A DNA stretch of 64,000 bases from Physcomitrium patens (GCF_000002425.4 NC_037263.1:12480733-12544732), one strand, 5' to 3'. Shown: positions 25,364 to 38,116, numbered from the stretch's first letter. Made by a program: numbers and translations. Notes: generated by a model not told the origin, from the sequence alone.

Positions 25364-27800
25364 AGCATTGAGCCTCGACCCAAATCCTCACCCACACATG
25401 CAATTCAACAAAAACAAGTTTTCATGCGCACCAGCCAAGTAGAGCTGTTATCACCATATTGCTTCAAATCCAGTTAACGCCTTGACGCTAGAATCCTCCA
25501 ACACTTGCACTCATACTGCAGTCCGCTCAACCCACGACATCCTCAGTACCACACCCCTCCCCCCGGATCAGAATCGCACTACATGATACCTTCTTCTGAA
25601 CAACAAAATCTCCACAAGCGACTGACGTGCTGGTGCCAGTCGCACGAGCCTAAATATAAAATCACAACACGAAAGGAATAGCTTGCGCAGAAGCAACAAA
25701 GCACATAGCATGTGGTGAGGGTGACCAGAGCAAACAACCCTAGCCCGCTCGTGCTCGGGATCCGGTCACATCGTGGATGAAATGGGTACTGATTTGTGGC
25801 CGGACCATATCCACGGATGGATAAAAACGTTGCTCAAAACAATTCTCTATTACTGTCGGTTGCATGCGAGACAGTGCACTTGTGAGATGCGAGCTGATGT
25901 TTGAATAATTTTGTATTATTGTCATCTCGCCGCAGATCGGCAAGTGATAACAGGGCTGAGAGAGATTTCAATTCAGAAAGCCGGAGACAATAAGTGTGAT
26001 GCTTGTGTCAGAACCGAAGGATGAATTGGAGGCGTCACAGCTTGCTGGTGATGGCAAGATACAGTATGTATTGCTTGGTTGCTGGGTTAGTAAACCCACT
26101 TGCAGACCAGTTTGCGTGCCTCCTCGAGGACAAAGCCATTTTGCTTCCTTACAAGATGCAGTCGAGGAGCCTCATGAAACCCCGATTGTGCATCATGTGA
26201 CCGACAAGGATGATAATAATTTCGACGAGACACAATGCAATTTTGTGCTGTTGAATGATGGTTCCTTTGACCTTTCATCTTTCAATTTGCTAAGTCTAGG
26301 CATCTAAAGCCTAAACATACAGATCTGCACTGTTCCATATGTGGAGCCATATTATCCCCTTTTGCCCATGAAGCGGTAAGGAAAATCAAGCGGTCATGCA
26401 GGAAAGCGAGCTTCAATATACGTTCTACATACCTGGAGAAGACAGAATAACGCATTCTGCAAGTCTAATCTTGTCACCGTGATTCTTCAATATGAAAATC
26501 AAAGGGAATACTGAAAAAGCACAAAAATACTATTCTATCTAAAACCAACATCCATTTCATCATCCAACACCAAATCCAATTCTTACAACTCTACCAAACA
26601 ACCAACTCGCTGCCAAATACATGTCACTGCTACAATTAATATACATTAACACCCGGATTGGAACAACCAATGTCTCCGGACATTCTAAACATACATGTCG
26701 ATGTCCGCCGACCAGGAGACGTTCAACCCACTGGGCAACATCAAACACTTCAAACGTTGATTCCAACCAATTCACAACCGTCCCAATGACCCCAACCTGC
26801 AACACAGGGTGATCTCCGAAACCACATCCAGCACAACCACCACACAAATAATTTCCAAGCATTCACTCATGTGCACTACCAACACCCTTGTGTGCTGCAT
26901 GAAATGCGTTTGATTGCTTTTTTGGATTAAAGAACGCGACACCGGTATGAGCTGAGCCCATTTTTCGACCTCGGAAAGAATGTGGTACATACAACTGTGC
27001 GCTACCAATGAAAACCTCCAGATCCATGGCAATGGCGCAGGATTCCGGGGTTGCCGCAACTCAACTAATGCCCTATGTGTCGTCGGCGCCGCAGCCGGCT
27101 TGGCTTCACGATTACGCCACGGCACCTCTCAATAGCTTCGTTCGAATCCGCCCTACTTGTCCGTCCGAATAAAATCCACGTTGCGCTAGAAGGAATCACC
27201 GCTGCTCTGCGGAGCTCTCCGATCACCTGAATCCATTGGCAAACTGCAACTGCACATCACCAACAGCAGACGCAATAGATTCTCGACAATAATTTATCAG
27301 GAGTTTTCTGATATTCCAGTGCGTGGTTGAGAACCGTAACCGTAGTAGATACCCGGGAGTGAGTCGACGTCAAAACACACTGACTGGTTCCCGCCCTCTC
27401 TCTACAAAGCGCGGGAGTCGTGCATATACACGTGGCGTAGGTGACCGGCTTGAGCAGCAGTTGTTCGACGAACGACGTCGATCGTTGTCGTTGTCGACGT
27501 CGGCGACGAGGAATGGACGAGAGGCTCCGTATTGTCGAGAGAGACTCGTCAAGGCTTCGAGCTTCCGAAACCCCCCCATGATGCATAAAAATTGCCATGG
27601 TGATGTATGTTTGCATGTCGACTAGATGCAAGGCGTCCACGATCAATCTCGCGCGCGTTAATGGTTTTCAAGAACGTCGTGCCTCTCATGATCAGTGTGA
27701 GGATTGTTTTTGTGGAGGATTTGTTGTTGGTTTGAAGAGGAGCAGGCAGTTTTTGCAGGGCTTTGGCTAGGTTTTGGTAAGCTTTGGAGAGGTTTGGGCG
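25364..27800. other. Intergenic region and 5' region of the ISWI gene
   Basis: GC content rises toward 27800. A plus-strand frame at 25996-26307 (103 codons) and minus-strand frames at 26772-27125 and 27257-27646 are open, but none shows a known motif and several overlap each other. The leader of the ISWI gene probably begins between about 27400 and 27770. No TATA box stands out. Confidence 0.4.
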
Positions 27801-30800
27801 ATGGCTGGGGGAAGGAGAGGAGCGGCTGCGAAGGAAGAGGAGGTGAAGATGGAAACAGAAGCTGGGGAGGAGGAAGATCCCGAGGAGATAGCGGCAATAG
27901 AGGAAGCAGCAGCGGAGGTTGGAGATGAGGATGTGCCGATGGCAGACGGGTCAGGGGAGGAAAGTGAGGATGAGGAGGAGGAAGCGGAGGGTGGGACGAA
28001 GAAAGATATTGCGAAGCGAGAGCGGCAGCGTTTGCACGAATTGAAGAAGCGGAAGAAGGCGGAGGTGGATCAATTTCTTGCGGAGCAGAATAAATTGGTA
28101 GATAGCGACATGAATACGAAAGCTAAGGGCAGGTTGAAGTTTCTGCTCCAGCAGACGGAAATTTTCGCTCACTTTGCTAATGGGCCGCAGTCTGCCAAGG
28201 ACGCGAAGAAGGCAAGTAAGGGGCGGCATGGAAGTAAGTTGACGGAGGAGGAGGAAGATAAGGAGTATTTGAAGGAGGATGATGAGGATGTTGGGGCTGC
28301 ACGGGGGACACGGTTGCTGGTGCAACCTTCGTGCATCAATGGTAAGATGCGTGAGTATCAGCTTGCTGGGTTGAATTGGCTCATTCGGTTGTATGAAAAT
28401 GGCGTGAATGGCATCCTTGCCGATGAGATGGGGCTCGGGAAGACGCTGCAGACCATTTCACTGCTTGCATATTTGCATGAATATTGTGGTATATCGGGTC
28501 CGCACATGGTGGTTGCGCCGAAGTCGACCTTGGGTAATTGGATGAACGAGATTCGGAGATTTTGTCCTGTGCTGCGGGCGTTTAAGTTTCATGGCAACCA
28601 AGAAGAGCGGAACTATCAGAGGGACGAGCTGCTTGTTGCAGGAAAATTTGATATTTGTGTGACAAGTTTTGAGATGGCTATCAAGGAGAGGACTGCGCTG
28701 AGAAAGTTCAGTTGGCGGTATATTATTATTGATGAAGCACACCGTATCAAGAATGAGTCCTCCATTCTGGCCAAGACCATGCGTCTTTTCAGCACGAATT
28801 ACCGGCTTCTAATTACTGGAACTCCACTTCAGAATAATCTTCATGAACTCTGGGCTCTTCTGAATTTTCTTCTCCCAGAAATTTTTAGCTCGGCCGAAAC
28901 ATTTGATGAGTGGTTCCAGATATCAGGCGAAAACGACCAGCATGAAGTTGTTCAACAGTTGCACAAGGTGTTAAGACCTTTCTTACTGCGGCGTCTCAAA
29001 TCTGATGTGGAAAGGGGTTTGCCTCCCAAGAAAGAAACCATTCTAAAGGTGGGCATGTCAACTCTCCAGAAGCAGTACTACCGGGCTCTCTTGCAGAAAG
29101 ACATGGATGCTATCAACACTGGTGGTGAAAGAAAGAGGCTTCTTAACATTGCCATGCAGCTTCGGAAGTGCTGTAATCATCCTTATCTTTTCGAGGGAGC
29201 TGAGCCGGGGCCGCCCTACACCACAGGGGAGCACTTGGTCGAAACCGCGGGGAAGATGGTGCTTTTAGACAAACTGCTGCCCAAGCTGAAGCAGCGACAA
29301 TCTCGCGTTCTGATTTTCTCTCAGATGACTCGGCTCTTGGATATTCTTGAAGACTATTGCCAATTTCGTTCTTATCAATATTGTCGGATTGATGGTAACA
29401 CCAGCGGTGATGATCGAGAGAGTTCGATAGATCAGTTCAATGCTCCCAACAGTGAGAAGTTTTGTTTCTTGTTGTCTACAAGGGCAGGAGGATTGGGGAT
29501 CAATTTGGCAACCGCAGACATTGTCATCCTGTATGACAGTGATTGGAATCCACAAGTTGACTTGCAGGCTCAGGATCGTGCACATCGTATCGGTCAGAAG
29601 AAAGAAGTGCAGGTCTTCAGGTTTTGCACGGAGTTTACAATTGAGGAGAAGGTAATAGAACGGGCATACAAGAAATTGGCCCTAGACGCCCTCGTCATTC
29701 AACAGGGACGTCTGGCTGAGCAGAAAGCAGTTAACAAAGATGAGTTGCTGCAAATGGTTCGTTATGGAGCTGAGAAGGTTTTCAGTTCTGGTGATAGCAC
29801 GATTACTGATGAAGATATCGACCGTATTATAGCAAAAGGAGAAGAAGCAACTGCAGAACTTGATCAAAAGATGAAGAAGTTTACAGATGATGCTATTAAG
29901 TTTAAGATGGACGATACGGCTGGTCTTTATGATTTTGATGATGCAGATGATAAGGAAGATGGTAAGAGTGACTTTAAAAAGATCATAGCTGATAATTGGA
30001 TAGAGCCTCCGAAGCGGGAACGGAAGCGGAATTACTCGGAATCTGATTACTTCAAACAGGCAATGCGAGCCGGACCTGTGCCTAAGCCCAGAGAGCCACG
30101 CATACCTCGAATGCCTCAATTGCACGATTTTCAGTTCTTTAATACGCAGCGACTTACAGAGCTTTTTGAGAAAGAAGTAAAGCAGCTTTTACAGGCTAAA
30201 GCAGCAGGGACTGGCGAGGATGTCAGGGTCATCGAGGATGTAGAGGAGGGTCTTACGGAAAAGGAACAGGAGGAGAAAGAGCAGCTACTCTCGGATGGTT
30301 TTCAAAATTGGTCCCGACGTGATTTTGTTGCCTTCGTGCGAGCATGTGAGAAATATGGACGTTATGATTTGAAAAGTATTGCGAGTGAAATTGACGGTAA
30401 AGCAGAGGAGGATGTGGAAAAGTATTCTAAGGTGTTCTGGAGTCGGTACAACACTTTGAATGATCATGAAAGGATTATAAAGAATATAGAGAGAGGAGAG
30501 GCTCGTATTTCTCGTAAGGATGAAATCATGAAGTCCGTGAGTAAGAAGCTGGACCGGTATCGAAACCCTTGGTTGGAACTTAAGATTCAGTATGGACAGA
30601 ACAAGGGGAAACTCTACAGTGAGGAGTGCGATCGGTTTCTGTTATGCTCTGTACACAGATTGGGTTACGGTAACTGGGAGGAACTTAAGGCAGCAGTGCA
30701 TGCATCTCCTGTGTTTCGTTTCGACTGGTTTGTGAAGTCTCGGACACCGTCGGAATTGGCTAGGAGGTGCGATACTCTGATTCGGCTTGTAGAGAGAGAA

Positions 30801-30944
30801 AATCAGGAGCTTGACCAGCGGGAGCGACAGGCACGTAAAGATCAAAAGAAGATGAACAAGAGTAGTCCTTCTCCTGGTAGAAGAGGATGGGCTAACTCGC
30901 CCAGCCTAGAGGAGGTGCAGGGTAATAGTAAGAAACGCAAATAG
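27801..30944 (+). CDS. CHR11: ISWI-type chromatin remodelling ATPase (CHR11/CHR17-like), intronless
   Basis: ISWI enzymes slide and space nucleosomes using ATP; in plants they work with DDT-domain partners. The frame of 1047 codons starts at ATG 27801 (GGGCGATGGC). Visible parts: an acidic N-terminus; the NegC/AutoN-like region ending before LLVQPSCINGKMREYQLAGL; Walker A DEMGLGKT (about 208-215); DEAH in IIIDEAHRIKNE (about 311); helicase C with STRAGGLGINLATAD and AQDRAHRIGQ; the HAND region; SANT with FQNWSRRDFVAFVRACEKYG (about 833); and SLIDE with DRFLLCSVHRLGYGNWEELK (about 945). Length equals plant CHR11/CHR17 (about 1050-1070). All catalytic motifs are intact. The whole coding region is a single exon, whereas the angiosperm genes have many introns, so this copy may derive from retroposition or intron loss. 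The GC content is gene-like and does not look decayed. Confidence 0.97.
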   Translation: MAGGRRGAAAKEEEVKMETEAGEEEDPEEIAAIEEAAAEVGDEDVPMADGSGEESEDEEEEAEGGTKKDIAKRERQRLHELKKRKKAEVDQFLAEQNKLVDSDMNTKAKGRLKFLLQQTEIFAHFANGPQSAKDAKKASKGRHGSKLTEEEEDKEYLKEDDEDVGAARGTRLLVQPSCINGKMREYQLAGLNWLIRLYENGVNGILADEMGLGKTLQTISLLAYLHEYCGISGPHMVVAPKSTLGNWMNEIRRFCPVLRAFKFHGNQEERNYQRDELLVAGKFDICVTSFEMAIKERTALRKFSWRYIIIDEAHRIKNESSILAKTMRLFSTNYRLLITGTPLQNNLHELWALLNFLLPEIFSSAETFDEWFQISGENDQHEVVQQLHKVLRPFLLRRLKSDVERGLPPKKETILKVGMSTLQKQYYRALLQKDMDAINTGGERKRLLNIAMQLRKCCNHPYLFEGAEPGPPYTTGEHLVETAGKMVLLDKLLPKLKQRQSRVLIFSQMTRLLDILEDYCQFRSYQYCRIDGNTSGDDRESSIDQFNAPNSEKFCFLLSTRAGGLGINLATADIVILYDSDWNPQVDLQAQDRAHRIGQKKEVQVFRFCTEFTIEEKVIERAYKKLALDALVIQQGRLAEQKAVNKDELLQMVRYGAEKVFSSGDSTITDEDIDRIIAKGEEATAELDQKMKKFTDDAIKFKMDDTAGLYDFDDADDKEDGKSDFKKIIADNWIEPPKRERKRNYSESDYFKQAMRAGPVPKPREPRIPRMPQLHDFQFFNTQRLTELFEKEVKQLLQAKAAGTGEDVRVIEDVEEGLTEKEQEEKEQLLSDGFQNWSRRDFVAFVRACEKYGRYDLKSIASEIDGKAEEDVEKYSKVFWSRYNTLNDHERIIKNIERGEARISRKDEIMKSVSKKLDRYRNPWLELKIQYGQNKGKLYSEECDRFLLCSVHRLGYGNWEELKAAVHASPVFRFDWFVKSRTPSELARRCDTLIRLVERENQELDQRERQARKDQKKMNKSSPSPGRRGWANSPSLEEVQGNSKKRK

Positions 30945-32170
30945 GCAAGTCCTGAACTCAATACTTGACGTGCGGGTTACTGTCTTAGTTTCTAGTCGAA
31001 ACTCAAAAAGTATGCAAGACATTCTCAGAGTTTTGCCGGAGGGAACAGTGATTTTGATCGCAATCATGTCGAGTGTAGAGATCTCAGTTATCGTGCGCAA
31101 TGATGTTCATAGAACCTCTGGAATGGTATGTGCCACAACTGTATTTTGTGTGGAATAGTAGTTTCCTGTATGATGTTTTCGGATGTGTTCTGAATCGCTT
31201 TAATTTCTTGAGAACGTTGGTTAAGTTCACGAGGTACTTAGTCTGGGTAGTTGATTTGTATGTGCAGATTCAGGGTTGAATGAGCATCTTTCTTTTTGGC
31301 GTTGACTTCAAGGTCACCTCATAGGTGCTCTATGTGGGATATGCTGTGTGCTTGACAGCGCCTGGATTCTCTAGTTTTAGGTTTTTAATACTTGATTTTT
31401 CCCAATTTTCCTATTGTACAGCAGGAAAGACAGTATCGAAAGCTTGAGACAGGACCCAAAGTGTATCGAGGAGCTAAAAATGACTGGTTCCCTGCGCCTA
31501 TGCAAAGACTCAGGTTTTCCCAGCTCAGCTGTCAAATTTAAATTGAAAGCTGCTTTAAATCTCCAGCGTAGGCCTGCTGTTTCAATTGATTTCAGCTAGT
31601 GACAGCGGCTATCCATAATGTAGCATCATTCCATAGGTCGTACTTTTTATTGGGAGGATCTCTCTTGCATACAAGCTTGAATTCTTGTAATTTAGATTCA
31701 CCCCTGCGTGTTCTCTTCCTGATGATCATACAGAAAGCAGGTTGGTAGACATCGGACTAACCAGAGAGGCCAACAGCAGATACAGCTGAGGTCGACTTGT
31801 AGGGATATGGTTTCTTCTTTGCCCTGTCAACTGACTTTTGGCAAAAACTAAATTGCTCCTGGAGAACGGATAGTCGTGTTTTGACGGTTGGAACATTTGC
31901 ATCATTTTTCACTGTGAATGTGTAAAGGTTTGGAATGGTTAGAATCCTTAAGTTATCTAAGTACAAATTGTTAAGATAATAGTTTCTCTGTACTCATCAT
32001 CATGGCTTTCCTTTTATTTTTTGATTTTTTCAGGAGAACATGTCTTTATAGTACTGGAAACTGAATATAACGATAGTATATCATGATGTCAAGAGATGAA
32101 CAGTTAAATTTTTTGTTGAGATGAACCGGTTCAAACATACTATTGTTGAAAAGCTTATAATATTGTTAGA
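30945..32170 (+). other. 3' UTR and downstream flank of the ISWI gene
   Basis: Gene-like composition continues to about 31700, then turns AT-rich. No coding sequence is recognised. A 3' UTR intron is possible (acceptor-like TTGTACAG at about 31422), but no donor is decisive. Confidence 0.4.
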
Positions 32171-32372
32171 TACAGTGACTGCCAAAACTGTATGGAATCA
32201 GTAATTCTACCATTAGCCATTCATATTTTGTAATTTACTGCATTAATAGCCAAATCAGTTGGTGATTCAAGTTCTATTTTAAGTAACTAATACAGTAACT
32301 TTGGCTACTAAAGTACAAGTCCAGCAATGCAAGATAGATTGAGAATGATAACCAAAATAAATTACCACTAAA

Positions 32373-32519
32373 ACTTAGTTATGTTAACACTTAGGTTACA
32401 ATGTCATTATGCAATCTAAGCTACAAATCTAACATGCAGAAGTGTTAACATAACTTAGTTATGTTAACACTTAGGTTACAATGTCCTTATGCAATCTAAG
32501 CTACAAATCTAACATGCAC
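32373..32519. repeat. 80-bp tandem duplication containing a perfect inverted repeat
   Basis: A 67-bp block (ACTTAGTTATGTTAACACTT...AACATGCA) occurs at 32373-32439 and 32453-32519 with two differences. At the junction, 32440-32454 and 32458-32472 form a perfect 15-bp inverted repeat (AAGTGTTAACATAAC, spacer TTA, then its complement). It lies just left of the Tc1-like relic. Confidence 0.9.
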
Positions 32520-32527
32520 AAGTGGTT

Positions 32528-33990
32528 TTTTGAGTGATTGAGAGCATGGGCATGTTCTTGGCCTTCATACATATAATTGTGTTCATCATTAGTGCACATC
32601 ATCTATTCAAATTGAGTACAATGGTTTTTATTAAGATATCTCTTTGTTGATAAGAAGCAAGTAGAAGAAGCAGCTTTATGAAAGTTGAAGAGGAGTGAGG
32701 GTACTAAAAATGTTGCTACACTTATAGGAGTCTCAAAGTTGGATTGCACAATTTTGTAAGCAACATTTGATTGATTTGAGTGATATGAATCATAGTTTTG
32801 GTAGCAAACAATTGATTTAAAAACTTATGTGAGATAAATTACTAGAGGTGGCAAAGAAACTGTACATAAAGTTGCAAATTACTTGAGAGAAGAGCTTCAT
32901 ATTGGTATGAGTGATAGTATTGTAAGAAGAGTATTACATGAAGTAGGTTTGAAATGCAAGGGAAGCAAAAGAAACCAAAGTTTATACTTTGTCAGATTAA
33001 GGTAAGATTAGAATTTTCTAAACATCATTATCATTGAATTAATGATGATTGGGATTGTGTAATATTCTTTGATGAAACAAAAGTCAATTGCCTTTGCTCC
33101 AATGGTTGCAATTGGTATTGGTTTCATGTCGGGCAGAATACAAGTACTAGAATGGTGCACCAAACAATCAAGTTTGGAGGTGGGGGAGTGATAATATGGA
33201 GTTATATGACTCCAAATGGCCTTGATATGATGTATAGGATTGAAAGAAGAATGGATCAATATAAGTACAGAGAGATTTTAGAGTGAGAATTGATTCATAC
33301 AATGCATGCAAACAATTTAAATCCTATGAGTTTGTTTTTTCAACAAGATAATAATTTCAAGCATACTTCAAAGATAGTGCATTATTGGTTCAATTTGTAA
33401 GAATTTATTCTTTTGAAGTGGCTAATGCAATCTCAAGACTTGAATTTGATCGAATACTTGAGAGCAACTTTAAAATGTCAATTGAACCAATATGAAACAC
33501 TTCCCAAAAGAATGCTAGAATTATGGAAGTGTAGTAAGGATTTTTGGACTTCAATTATTCTCAATGAGTTTAAGAACTTGTATAGAAACATGCATAAGTG
33601 CATTAGATCTAAGCTAGTTACTTAGGCAGATAGATAGATTTTTAAATTTGTTTCAGTTAGTGTGAGTGAAATTGAGTTTTGGACCTAATTTCATTTTAAT
33701 TTTTCTTATATATGCATACTTGTGTGTAATAGACTTTAATCATCATAGAAGTATGATTTACTACAATGATAATCTTGTGAAATTTATGGTTTTATTTTTG
33801 TTGCATCCAATTTACCTACATTATTTATTGAATTTAATTGAGCTAATTTCATACTTGGTTTTGGCAATCATTGTATCTGCAGACTCATATATATGTATAA
33901 GTTCAAATTGTCAAACATCATCAAATTTATTTTTAAATCACATTTTTGAATGAAAAGTTAGAAAAATGTCTTCATTTGGATCACTCAAAA
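32528..33990 (+). mobile_element. Tc1-like DNA transposon relic (DD34E)
   Basis: An 11-bp terminal inverted repeat candidate TTTTGAGTGAT is at 32528-32538 and, inverted, at 33980-33990, enclosing about 1.46 kb, the normal Tc1 size. It encloses a transposase pseudogene on the plus strand. No TA target duplication is visible at the exact ends, so the ends are tentative. The transposase assignment is firm. Confidence 0.75.
32690..33625 (+). pseudogene. Tc1-like transposase, inactive
   Basis: The N-terminal HTH part is worn but readable (DSIVRRVLHEVGLKCKG near 32910-32960). From 33040 one frame gives CVIFFDETKVN (first Asp at 33071), FGGGGVIIWSYMTPNGL, LFFQQDNNFKHTSK (second Asp at 33347) and SQDLNLIEYLR (Glu at 33452). 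Spacing from the second Asp to Glu is 34 residues, the DD34E signature of Tc1. In-frame stops at 33286 and 33409 and more upstream break the protein. The wording of the motifs recalls fungal and protist Tc1 transposases, which is an impression only. Confidence 0.85.
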
Positions 33991-35523
33991 GGTAATTAGT
34001 AAGAAAGATATGATTATCTTCCATGCAAGTTGGAACAATTCTTATACAAATACATACAATACATGTATATATTTTTACAAGTGTAGAAGAATATTTTTAC
34101 TTGTATTTTATTTCTTTACCACGTTTTTGTTAAAGTGTTATAGATTATAGCTTATCTTTTGTGAAGAATAAAATGCATATATATATATATATATATATAT
34201 AGTAGTCTTATATGCAACTAACTTCATTGTTCTTTTGAGAAATTTGAGTTTTTAAACTTCATTCAAGTATAATCTTAAAAACAAGTATGGAATAACAAAT
34301 TTCAAAAAGTCATATAATTATATTGGTCTTAATTTTTGTAATAATTAGCCCTAATATATCATTATTATAAGTAATTTTAAATACTAATAAAAAATTATTG
34401 AATTTTTTTAATACAATTAATTCCAAGCACATGAACACATTATTGTTGAAGCTTTTAGACAAAAATCAAAGGAAAGAGACACAACATAACAAACATTTAC
34501 CACACAAATAAGTAGTTGGATTGCAAATATATGTTGTGATATGCATATGTTCTAATCTTACATATTCTATTACTGCAACAAATAATTACCAAAATTTAGG
34601 AGACTTAAAATATTTGATGGTAAATAAAGGAATTATATTTTACAAGTAAATATACCATTAACTTTACAATGAAATTATGAAGTAAGCATATTCAATTAGA
34701 ACTGCATTAAGTAAGATGCAAATGAACTTGTAGATCCATTACAAAATGTATATTTATGATTGTGTTTTTTTTGCAATAGAAAGTAATAATCAATTTTTTT
34801 TATCCACGACTATATAAGTAAATTATTCATCTGAAAAGTCATTATAAATAACAAATCTAGCTAATATTTAAATTTTAAAATTTAAATCTTTATACTAGGT
34901 TTATAGAATTTTAAATTTAAAAATTATAATTAATAAATTTATCATAAAATAATATACTATAATACTATTTTTTGAAACTTAAATTTAAATACTTTATAAC
35001 TAAAACATATTATTCTATACAAAACATATATTTTTAAATATAATATTAATTAAGTAATAATAGAAATATTAAATAATACTATATGTACATATAAACTTTT
35101 CAAAATATTTTTATATATATATATATTTATAGAAAAAAATATAATTTTATTGTAAGAAAAAAAATTAATTTCGAATTTAATTAAATTACTTTTATGATTA
35201 TAATAACATTTTTTACACTTTAAGATATAAGATTCAATTTACCAATGAAAAATATTTTTTTATAGATAATTAATTTATGATCTATCATCAAAAAAACTCA
35301 ATTTAATCTGGTAATTAAAAAAATAAATATTCTCACTTATTATACATCTATCTATATTTGATTTTTAACACTTATAATGCTATTGCACTATAATTGTGTA
35401 TAGATGTGTTTTTAGATTATAACTCAAATATTTTAATTATATGAGATAAAATAATTTTTTTCACAATAACATAAAATTATAAAATATATTAATATAAATA
35501 TTGTTTGACATTTTGATTACAAA

Positions 35524-35558
<35 letters not shown>

Positions 35559-36337
35559 TCTTTCATGCATTCAATAGGAGGAAGAAAAATATATATTAGT
35601 AATACTTCTATTAATCAGATTCATGCAAAAATTTGTAATATAAAATATTTATACATCTACTTAATATCTATATTTTTTTTGTTCTTTAGTTATAATTTTT
35701 GTATTTTTTATTATAATAGAAAAAAAAACTATTTTATTCATTATACTAACTAAAATATTGATCACAATCTTTTGGCGAGAAAACACAACTATTTGGCATT
35801 TTAGAATGGATGTCATGAAGAATAATGGTCTAATTTATAGCTTTACTGCAAGTTTAGGATTTCACAATAATAGGAATTGTGGACAACCATCTTGTGTTGT
35901 TGATATAATATAGGCTAGTGTAAGAAATAAAAAATGATTGATATAACAACCACAACATCTATTTAGTTTTATTTTATGTATAATCTTTTTAAGAAACAAT
36001 AGATGAGTTGTGCTTGCTAAAAAAGAAATACAAGACCATAATGCCCCCACAAACCTAAGAAATAATTGTTATACAAATTAATATGCAAAAAAAATTAGAA
36101 TAATATTGTGAGATATTTTGAGCTGCATACAAAATATTAATTTAAAAAGTCAAAACTAGAATACTTAGGTGCTTGCACTTTGTTATACCTATGTTTTTTA
36201 TTTTTTATTTTTTTCTAAAAAATTCAATACAAAATATTTAGCACTGCTAGTACTAGCTTCCTCTCTTATTAATACTCCTCCAAACCTCTTTCATCTCTTA
36301 CTCATTCACAACTTTGCCAATGTATTTTTTTTCTTTT

Positions 36338-36371
<34 letters not shown>

Positions 36372-36945
36372 TGGTGGTTATCTCTTTGCCAAAGAGGGAG
36401 AAACTACCTCTGCAGTTGTTTCAAGGAAAGATAAGTATCTATAATATCAACTTATCAAACTTTAGAAGTTAAGCAAGTTTAAATTACTTTAGCATGCTTG
36501 CTTCCTTTTAAGTATAGCATACATGTTGTAAACAATGTAAAAATGATATTCATCTTGCAAGCACTGAAATTAGAACCTTGGAACTCATCCAAAACAAAGA
36601 TCTTACTTACTACACACACTATTATCTCCATCTATTACTCTCATGTATAAAATTTTGAAATAAATTTACAAATAAAAATTAATTTTCTTCCTTCCTGCCG
36701 TCTAAGTTTAAAAGGCACTAGACAAGGATATAACTCTTTGCTTGGACACCACTCAATGGATAAAAATCTATTAGATGATATTTATTTAAAGAATACTAAT
36801 TTGGAGATAGTTTTGTCAAAGCATCTACTTGCTCATTGCTTCAGCAAGTAGACAAATTCACCCCATATACCAGATATAACAAAAATTATATGAAAAACTT
36901 AAAACAAAAGTAAATGAAGATAATCAACACTCATGTACTTTGTTT

Positions 36946-36982
<37 letters not shown>

Positions 36983-37700
36983 AAAATTTCAAATAACAAA
37001 AATACAACAATGATGATTATGATTTGATACCACTAATCATGTATGCAGCCCAGAAAAGACCAAATGTATCCATAGCACCCCACTTAACCCTAAACACAGT
37101 GTGCAATACATTTGATACAGGTATTCAAAAATGGTAAGTAAAATGTCATGTTCATTTGGATTAAACTTGTCCAATCAATCTATTCCAACACTTCCGCATA
37201 ATGAATGCATTGAAAGCAAAAGCTCACAATGAATCATTTCAAGACATATCAATCAAATTGTCACATCGATGCATCCATAGACTTTATCGCTAGTGTCACA
37301 TCACATCACTTCCAATAGCAATGATAAAATTCCTCAGATAGTTACGAGGTAATCATCCTTGCCACTCAGGCCCACAAACATGGAAGTCGTAAATGAGTTT
37401 TTAACTCCTAATGCAACTCAAACTTAGGGTTGTAAACTGCATTCACCAGTTTCAAGGTTTACAAAAAGTATTCCCTATTTATGTATACTAGAATATTAAC
37501 AAAGAAAACTGACGAGGCCTAATTGTGCACTCTTCAAAGGTAACGCGTCTGCTCTTTACTCCCAAGTTTCCAAAGAATGGTACTGATATTAGACCCTACG
37601 TAAGTATGATCTGAACCTCTCTTCCACCTTCTCACAACTGTGACGAGGCAGAGTCACCCCTAACAACGACCCCAAGCCTCAAAAGAGCAGCTAGGGAGTA
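33991..37700. other. AT-rich intergenic desert
   Basis: No gene is seen. Low-complexity features: (TA)n at about 34175-34200, A-run at about 35528-35553, T-run at about 36338-36370 and (TA)n at about 36947-36971. The last part (about 36990-37700) is less AT-rich but shows no coding frame. Confidence 0.6.
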
Positions 37701-38116
37701 AACCTTTTCCTAGATCGGCACAATTGCAACAAGGCATGACCCCTCCCACTGGAGATAATACTCACAACTGTTCTGCCGATTCAAGGGTCTGATTATACAT
37801 GTTGCACATACTGGAAGCTGATGAGAATACCAGCATCTTACACTAACCCTGGAGCCACTAGATAACAGAGATAACACTACAAGTAATAACATAAAAGTAA
37901 AATGAGAAGCTACAACAGAGGAAATTCGCTTTAGAAATATGTAACAACCCACTGCAACAAACCCGAAGATTGAATTAACGCTCAAGTTCACGATCTGGTA
38001 AAACAAATGATGGGACCAGAAAATACTTTAAAAATGGTCATGGCTGCTTCCTCTGCCTTGCACAAGACATGGGACGGTACTAGTCTTTGAAGACTGCTCT
38101 ATTCTACACTTTTCAT
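37701..38116 (-). other. Probable 3' UTR of the charged-protein gene
   Basis: Gene-like composition directly downstream of the stop codon at 38117-38119. The open minus-strand frame at 37710-38006 has no recognisable motif and is probably UTR. Confidence 0.4.

Noticed and set aside
25996-26307. 103-codon plus-strand frame between the Copia element and ISWI
   Set aside because: No domain or signal recognised and overlapping frames of similar size; left as unsupported.
27257-27646. 129-codon minus-strand frame in the ISWI upstream region
   Set aside because: It overlaps an opposite plus-strand frame of similar length and has no known motif; open by GC-rich composition.
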